Of a stretch of 64,000 nt of DNA, positions 59,101-64,000 are shown one piece after another. The stretch comes from Owenia fusiformis (taxonomy: Eukaryota; Annelida; Polychaeta; Sabellida; Oweniidae): the NCBI GenBank assembly GCA_903813345.2, contig CAIIXF020000012.1, positions 9,816,432-9,880,431 of the forward strand. The letters run 5' to 3'. Numbering within the stretch: the stretch's first letter is position 1; every line of letters begins with the position of its first letter. The translations under genes and the position numbers were made by a program. A model generated the notes under the pieces. The model worked only from the letters and a program-made list of their open reading frames with translations. It ran no database searches and had not been told where the DNA came from.

Positions 59101-59815
59101 GCAGCCATTTTGGATTTTCTGTCCTAAAATCTTGTCTGTAAAGTCTTGTCTACGCGTTTTCAGGTGAACCATTTGGTAGATCAATGTCATATTTTCAGGG
59201 ATGATTCTTAGTATGAAAATCTAGGAACAGATTAGTTTTTTGACATTCTGGGTAAATGTCAAGGCAGCCATTTTGGATTTTCCATCCTAAAATCTTGTCT
59301 GTAAAGTCTTGTTTACATGTTTTCTAGTTAACTGTGTGACGGATCAATTAAAATTGTGTTGGTAAAGTCTTGTCTACTCATTTTCAGGATAACCATTTGA
59401 TGGGATCACCCATTGGTGGGGACATTTTGTACACATTTGTGTTCTTGTTAAAAATTTTTCCTTCATTGGGACTCACATTTTTCAGAGCCTAATGCAAGCG
59501 CTGCAGTACATATTCAAGCAGGGTTTCCTAGGTCTTTGATCACTTGTAAAAGAGATAAGGTGGTCTCATTGGGTCCCAAATCAGTTCAGTAACATAGATA
59601 CTTGAATCATTTATCGCTTGTCTTTTTAAACTTAAAAGATATTTCAAAAATTTGGATTGCAAATCTTGGTGTACCGTTGCAAAAAGATTTTGTATAAAAT
59701 AAATGTAAAAACTATGCATGTTTCAGATGGTTCTGATGGAACTGGATCAAAAAAGAAGAAAAAACAAGGAAAGAAGAAATTGTTATTCACAACTTCAATG
59801 GCCAGGAATGGATAG
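35183..59815 (+). CDS. RNF10: RNF10, RING-finger E3 ubiquitin ligase (16 coding exons)
   Basis: Exons 35183-35276, 36885-37048, 37233-37438, 37626-37716, 38012-38208, 38513-38652, 40491-40606, 41095-41295, 41669-42074, 42416-42549, 43068-43185, 54453-54554, 54905-55036, 55278-55441, 55799-56009 and 59727-59815. All phases agree, giving about 854 aa (human 811). The C3HC4 RING has C195, C198, C210, H212, C215, C218, C237 and C240 ([18 protein letters not shown]). Other family blocks are [29 protein letters not shown], a basic [16 protein letters not shown] segment, EDRVPVPEF and the KKKLLFTTS tail. Human RNF10 ubiquitinates 40S proteins uS3 and uS5 on stalled ribosomes and binds MEOX2; this is inferred here. 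The start at 35183 is chosen because upstream frames stop; a second ATG at 35201 is possible. Intron 11 is 11.3 kb. Confidence 0.95.
35615..35643. repeat. 29-bp perfect inverted repeat in RNF10 intron 1
   Basis: AACAGACCGAATAT and its exact complement ATATTCGGTCTGTT are separated by one base. Nothing else in this intron (35277-36884) was recognised as a gene or element. Confidence 0.8.
38762..40212. mobile_element. 1.45-kb TIR element with internal ~600-bp tandem repeat (RNF10 intron 6)
   Basis: Left end AGTGATAAATATCGCACTTT is mirrored by AAAGTGCGATAAA at the right end, which itself sits in a short hairpin (GCACTTTTTCAAAGTGC). Inside, blocks with CAAAATGGCC and AACCTAATCAGA recur at about 600-bp spacing (38811, 39409, 40015; and 39264, 39869). 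A CCCGCC-rich stretch lies near 40130. No transposase. Confidence 0.65.
41755..41888 (+). repeat. RNF10: 24-nt coding repeat in RNF10 exon 9
   Basis: About four to five imperfect copies of a 24-nt unit coding NHSPEGQG-like octapeptides ([24 protein letters not shown] twice, ENHSLNS). It falls in the acidic, low-complexity region between conserved blocks, where the human protein has unrelated sequence. Probably length-variable. Confidence 0.8.
43900..46760. repeat. 149-bp satellite array, left block (about 16 copies)
   Basis: Head-to-tail monomers of about 149 bp. Each carries the stem CTACCACTGTTTCT...AGAAACAATGGTAG, the palindrome TAGATCTA, and an AT-rich tail with GATATCTAGAATATGAAATTG. 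The first four or five monomers (43900-44480) are the most diverged, as expected at an array edge. A 426-bp insertion interrupts it at 44979-45404. Confidence 0.93.
44979..45404. mobile_element. 426-bp insertion in the satellite, with CTCF-like site
   Basis: Non-satellite DNA within the array, bounded by short inverted ends CAGATGCGAGTAG and CTATTCGCATCTAG. It carries CCACCAGGTGGC at 45012-45023, very close to the CTCF core motif. No coding frame. Confidence 0.55.
46761..48519. other. Unique DNA between the two satellite blocks
   Basis: About 1.76 kb without monomers, exons or recognised elements. It includes a G8-10 run near 47961 and the G-rich minisatellite at 48218-48297. Confidence 0.6.
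48218..48297 (+). repeat. 33-bp G-rich minisatellite, G-quadruplex candidate
   Basis: About 2.4 copies of a 33-bp unit, GAACGGAAGGGAGGGGAGGG followed by GTGGGAGGGGTGT. Many closely spaced runs of three or four G on the plus (transcribed RNF10 sense) strand fit the G-quadruplex pattern. Confidence 0.85.
48520..53350. repeat. 149-bp satellite array, right block (about 32 copies)
   Basis: Same monomer family as 43900-46760 and more homogeneous. Monomers differ by recurrent variants: TAGATTAGCATCATAAC or TAAATTATAATCATATTAC in the tail, and CTACAG or CCACAG in the loop. A stretch carrying rare shared variants at 49040-49290 recurs at 52024-52275. Near 52940-52990 a GGACGTACGGACGTACG-like piece is inserted. 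Short frames inside the array are repeat artefacts. Confidence 0.93.
56300..57067. mobile_element. 768-bp hAT-type non-autonomous element (RNF10 intron 15)
   Basis: CATAGGCTAAGGGTTAAGTA at the left is mirrored exactly at the right. The near-perfect TIR is about 65 bp, through CTGTATACAGAAGAGACAGG. It is flanked by a perfect 8-bp duplication TTTATGTA (56292-56299 and 57068-57075), the hallmark of hAT transposases. Frames inside are short and domain-free. Confidence 0.88.
57117..59499. mobile_element. Outer TIR element hosting a second element
   Basis: GGCTTGCATTAACGGCG at the left and CCTAATGCAAGCG at the right are inverted. GGGACTCAC words lie inside both borders of the inner element (57886-59425). 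This suggests that the latter inserted into a pre-existing copy. The ends are short, so the call is tentative. Confidence 0.45.
57886..59425. mobile_element. 1.54-kb TIR element with 163-bp internal tandem repeat
   Basis: ATGTCCCCACCACATAGTG at the left is mirrored by CACCCATTGGTGGGGACAT at the right. A GTCC/GTCCGTCC-rich stretch follows the left end. From 58453 to about 59430 a unit of about 163 bp, starting GCCATTTTGGATTTTCCGTC, is repeated six times. No transposase frame. Confidence 0.75.
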
Positions 59816-61559
59816 AAAAAACATAGATAAAATAATATAAGGTGTGGATATTCCGTTGCCATAAGTGATTACAAACCTACCACATATATTATATACATGT
59901 ACAATTGTATGTACAGTTTAGTCTGTTTATTGAATTAAAGCAAAATGGATAAATATACAGATATGATATCCCAAGGGGATAAAACTGATATCCTAGACCT
60001 ACTAACAGTATAATTGGATGTAAGGTGCACACAATGAGAAAGATATGCCACAATTCTAAGATACAAATGGTGATATTGTGAAGTGAACAGACATTCTTCT
60101 ATTGTTGACTGTACAAACTACTAGTATACTTAGAGGAGAATGTGGAGTTATTCATCCATGTAAACCTAAAATGCTTCATATAGATAGGTCAAAGGCCTAT
60201 AGTAGTTCATAAAAGGATACTCTAACAGTAAAAGTGAGGTTTTTAAAAGAACTTGGATGTGGACAAGTGGAATTATGGTTCTTCCCTTCATAGCATTTAC
60301 TTGGCTGATTGAGCAACACATCTCAAGAGTATTTGAACATATTGAAATATTGTCCTTGAGTTCTCGACCAATTGATGTATAAAGAAGTGTTGTTGTAATT
60401 AAGGTTCCTGTAAAAAATAACTGAGAGTGGGCTGGTAAACACAAGGGGGTCATTTATGATCATGTTACACGAGCAAGTGCCCTTAAAACATGTAGCTTAA
60501 CCTCCCTTATATTAAATGACTTCAACATGTAGATATTTTTAGTTATAATCTTACCAGGTAATGGCAATTTAAATGCTAAATACTACTCAGTTGGGTACTT
60601 TTGTAATATAAAAACAATTTGAAAATTGAAAATGACATGTATAAAGATTTTACACATTTTATAGTACAACTTAACCTGTTTTGTGTTCTGTACATGGTCA
60701 GTAAGGAAAGAATGCATTTAGAAGATTTAGGTAAAATAAATACTGTTGATATCCTAAATATTGTTTGTTGGTGAATTAAGAAACAAGAAAGCTTGGTATG
60801 CGGTGTATCCTAAAGTAACTTATTTTCTACCGAGTGTATCTACAGGGTGGGCAAAAAAACGTCCATATTTTGGGTTTTCTTGGGGTTTTAATAATATTTA
60901 CGCAGGATTGGGAGGGATTACGGCAATCAATTCCAAAATGGCAATATTAATTTTAATTAGTAAAAAATTTAATAAAAATATTTTGGTGCACGTTAAAATA
61001 TTACACGAGGACACACAAGTGTACAATATGTTCCCACCAATGGGTAATGGGTGTTTTTTCCAGTTTTGAAGAGAACTCAATGGTTGGATTTCATTCATAT
61101 TTTTTTGTTTCTGCGGAGTTTGAATCATTTAATTCCAATGATGTAATACACATGCCATACCAAATCAAAACAACAATGATCAGGAGTATTTACTTTTATT
61201 TCGAGTATGTACATAAATTACAAGAATAAATCATACAAGTTATCACCATGGCAACATATAATTAATACTTTCCTCTCAAGTTAACCCTTTGTACATTGAA
61301 CACCCTTAACCCCAATGAAGATGAAGCTTAAGCTTGCAGGAATTTGATTATGTGAATACGTTTCTTTATACCAATCTTACATGTTTGTGTATTTCGTTTT
61401 TAAAGTTGTATATTAAATTGTGTCTGTGATATACGATCTTATACTGTAGGATTGTACATATACACTGTATACAATATGACGTACAGTATCATCCTTTTGT
61501 TATCACTCTATACTATACATGAAGAGGGGGGGGGTGTAAAAACTAAAATTATTTTATCA
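59816..61559. other. 3' flank and likely 3' UTR of RNF10
   Basis: No further exon. Near 60844, ACAGGGTGGGCAAAAAAACG looks like the end of a Tc1/mariner-type element, but I could not find its partner. The frame running through it has no recognised domain. Confidence 0.45.
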
Positions 61560-61683
61560 TTAACTCTTGAACGGTTAAGGGGGGAGGTCTCCCTGATTGA
61601 AATTGAATAAAGCATGTTTAAGCGCAGATCTGCCCCCCTGACCTTTGGTGTAATTCTCTATAGCCTAACCACTCAAGGGTTAA
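61560..61683. repeat. Small foldback repeat
   Basis: TTAACTCTTGAACGGTTA is the imperfect mirror of TAACCACTCAAGGGTTAA 100 bp away. The interior has complementary G-rich and C-rich stretches. Confidence 0.5.
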
Positions 61684-61791
61684 TACATGTATGTGAACAA
61701 GATGACACAAAAATGGAACTTTCTAAAGTCAAATCTTCCCTCAAAATTCTAAAATTAGAGGATTACATTTTATCCCCTACCCTATTAAATA

Positions 61792-62781
61792 TACAGTGTG
61801 TCTCAAAAAAAATGTTACACTCACGAAAAGTTCAATATCTTTCATAATTTTTATTTTTCCCTAAAATATACTTTGGATACCAAAAAACAAATCTTTCTCG
61901 AATAATTTGACACCATCAAATTCAAAATCTGTCATTGATTGGCTCCACATGACAGTTTTTAGTGTCCCATGGTAAAATCAGACTTGCGCCAACTTCTAAG
62001 TGATTGGATGGACCAAATGACAAAAGAGTAACAGTTTCTTTAATATTTAACTTTCTTCTGAGTAGAAGCTTGACCTTAAACTGAGTCATTATGTAATTTT
62101 CCTATTTGTCTTACATATGACCATTGGGTCTATCCACATAAACATGTGGTCCCCTCAACATGTTCTCCAAAGCAAATCTGAGGTACCCTTGCCCATGCAC
62201 ACATGAATTGTAATATCACTCTGATTCAATCAATTATTTTTGCAGAAGTTCATATAGGTCAGTTTGTGATGCTGTAAACCGCTTTCAGAGGCCCTTCAAA
62301 AACTCAAGGGTGTAAAGTGGGATGACCCTGGGGGCCAATCCATTGGGTAATTCAATGCTATCTTCTGATTTCCAAAGATTTCTACCAAATGATCTGCCAC
62401 AGGCCTTTGCATCCTGTTACCATCATATGATCATACGTAACAAAATTGAACACCGACAATGAAATCTTGTATTTCTATCCAGGAAAGAAACAACTGGATC
62501 ATTGATCATATCAAGAAATGACTGTCCACAGCATTCACACCAAAAAAAGAATTGATCACCACATGTCCAGCCACTGAGAAATTGGCGCAAATCAGATTTC
62601 ACATGCGTCTATAAAATCTGTCCTGTGCAGTCAATCTTGGACTGATTTTGAATCTGATGGTGTGACTTTATTCGAGAAAGACTGGTCTTATGGTATCTAA
62701 GTATATTTTAGGGGAAAAGTCAAAATCATGAAAGATATTGAACTTTTTGTAAGTGTAACATTTTTTTTGAGACACACTGTA
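61792..62781. mobile_element. About 990-bp Tc1/mariner-like MITE
   Basis: TACAGTGTGTCTCAAAAAAA at the left is mirrored by the right end ...TTTTTTTGAGACACACTGTA. The arms match for about 130-150 bp (through TTCAATATCTTTCAT and ATACTTTGGATACC-like words), with TA at both borders. The interior has no transposase frame. Confidence 0.85.
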
Positions 62782-63267
62782 CATCTGAATTCTCTGTACT
62801 TTACTGCACTACTGGTCATTATCAAGGGTGTGAAACCTGTTAAATCTGAACACCATTGGGACCGGCCAAAAGTGTTCAGTTAGCAAGTGTTCACATTTCA
62901 AAGTTTCTTTACATGTGAGTCAATGGGAGAGAAGAAAATTGGAATTGAGAAAAAGTGTTCAGACATGCAAGTCCGTTGTGGTGTTTTCTCTTTAAAATTT
63001 TCTACGTGAGGCCAAGGAATTTAATATATAAACAGAAAAGTTAGTAGAATCATAGACCCATTTCCTTTTATTTAGTATGAGATCCTGACACATCAAAATT
63101 CTTCTGGATAATAGATAGTAAATAATTGACCTTTTTTATAATCAGTAAACATGACATCCGTACACCATGCAGCAAATTTTGAGAATGTTTTTTCATTTTA
63201 TATTGAACTCCTTGGCGTCAAGCTCATATATACTGCCAAATAAATAAGTCTGTGTAACTCAGTGTTT
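62782..63267. other. Gene-free interval before the RNFT-like gene
   Basis: Contains words such as GTGTTCAGTTAGCAAGTGTTC near 62870-62980 that recall the MITE at 29103-29281, but no ends were defined. It is probably 3' UTR of the minus-strand gene in part. Confidence 0.4.
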
Positions 63268-63944
63268 TTAGTACCACTGGATGGCAGCACTTGTCGCTCC
63301 ATCCCGCCATATTGGATCATCTACAATATTTGCTCGGCACATTGGACATGTACGCTCCCGATCAAACCAGAGACAGACACAGTCTTCACAGAATATGTGC
63401 TGGAAGTAGAACATAATGCAGTATTAATATTATAACTAAGAAGCATTGTACACTGTACATGTATATAGGGTTTATCCTTCATGATGATATGATATCTTTC
63501 CTTGGGATGAAACCAATATACAATCCCAGCAAGGCTATTCATAGCCTTTTTACATCATGATCACAGAGATATTTAAAAAATACTTGTGATATAGGAAACC
63601 CGCGATTGCTCAATATATACTGAGTGTGATACCCTTAGCAAGCTAATGGCACAATAGGGTGTGAATTGTAGATGTGGGAAATGGTGTATAAAATAGATAA
63701 TAACCATGGTAATGCTGAGGAAAAATAATTGCAAGATCTAGAATTTCATGTGCATGTACCATGCTGTATGTTAAACACATGTAATTCCATTACAAGATTA
63801 CAAGGATGGACTAGATGGTTATGAATATGAATTGAGATTGTCACTTACCCCACATGTGAGTTTAACAGGTTGGCTATAGTTGTCTTGACATATGGGGCAC
63901 TGTTGCTCAGTTAAGTCACTTTCCTTAACTGTCATGCCATAGCT
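63268..63944 (-). CDS. RNFT1/RNFT2-like RING E3 ligase, last two exons (partial)
   Basis: Minus-strand exons 63849-63944 and 63268-63399, both phase 0, with a GTAAGT donor and CAG acceptor. They encode the C-terminal 75 residues. The RING is built across the intron: CPICQDNY...KLTCG, then HIFCEDCVCLWFDRERTCPMC. The ending DGATSAAIQWY with stop matches the WKDGATS...Y tail of vertebrate RNFT1 and RNFT2. Those are multi-pass ER-membrane E3 ligases (RNFT1 acts in ER-associated degradation), with transmembrane segments upstream of the RING. That part of this gene lies beyond the window, so membrane topology is inferred. Whether it is the single ancestor of both vertebrate genes cannot be told here. 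Confidence 0.88.
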
Positions 63945-64000
63945 CTACAAGAAATAAACATGAATTAATGATATATGACCATGCTTATTTGATAAAAAAG

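Noticed and set aside
60761-61069. Plus-strand 102-residue frame downstream of RNF10
   Set aside because: Runs through what looks like a transposon end; no domain and no partner exons.

Overview
The window looks like a piece of an intron-rich, AT-rich metazoan genome, most likely a marine invertebrate and possibly a lophotrochozoan. The phylum cannot be fixed from the sequence alone. Signs are GT-AG introns, a tandem family of secreted fibrinogen-domain proteins, an animal copy of a plant-type heme peroxidase, and very dense small non-autonomous DNA transposons (MITEs, foldback elements). I saw no operon, CRISPR array, rRNA gene, retroviral element or intact transposase gene.

Region 1 (1-14.5 kb): a minus-strand cluster of fibrinogen-related (FREP/ficolin-like) genes. 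It holds one gene cut by the window edge (1-847), two complete single-exon genes (5815-6795 and 12583-13575), and a decayed 3' relic (5063-5570) carrying a 123-bp MITE. The third gene is followed by three extra head-to-tail copies of its last 40 codons at an exact 150-bp spacing. Flanks of the genes are duplicated with them and peppered with foldback and TIR elements.

Region 2 (14.5-29.3 kb): MITE-rich intergenic DNA around a seven-exon, plus-strand gene (20146-26105) for a secreted plant-type heme peroxidase of 319 aa. Its large intron 3 is filled by nested foldback DNA, including a near-perfect 73-nt-stem hairpin.

Region 3 (29.3-64 kb): three ordinary cellular genes. On the minus strand lies a proline-rich protein resembling PRR11 (29361-32723). 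Head-to-head with it, on the plus strand, is RNF10 (35183-59815, 16 coding exons, about 854 aa, RING E3 ligase). At the right edge, on the minus strand, are the last two exons of an RNFT1/RNFT2-type RING E3 ligase (63268-63944). RNF10 intron 11 holds an array of about 48 copies of a 149-bp satellite. Introns 6 and 15 hold TIR elements that also carry internal tandem repeats. In the PRR11-like gene, an exon/intron boundary has been amplified into a 26-bp minisatellite of about 20 copies.

The FREPs and the peroxidase are secreted and could both serve defence or extracellular chemistry, but nothing shows that they work together. The most unusual items are the cassette-like reiteration of a FREP C-terminus, the splice-donor minisatellite, the satellite-bearing TIR elements of RNF10, and the peroxidase with mixed class features.
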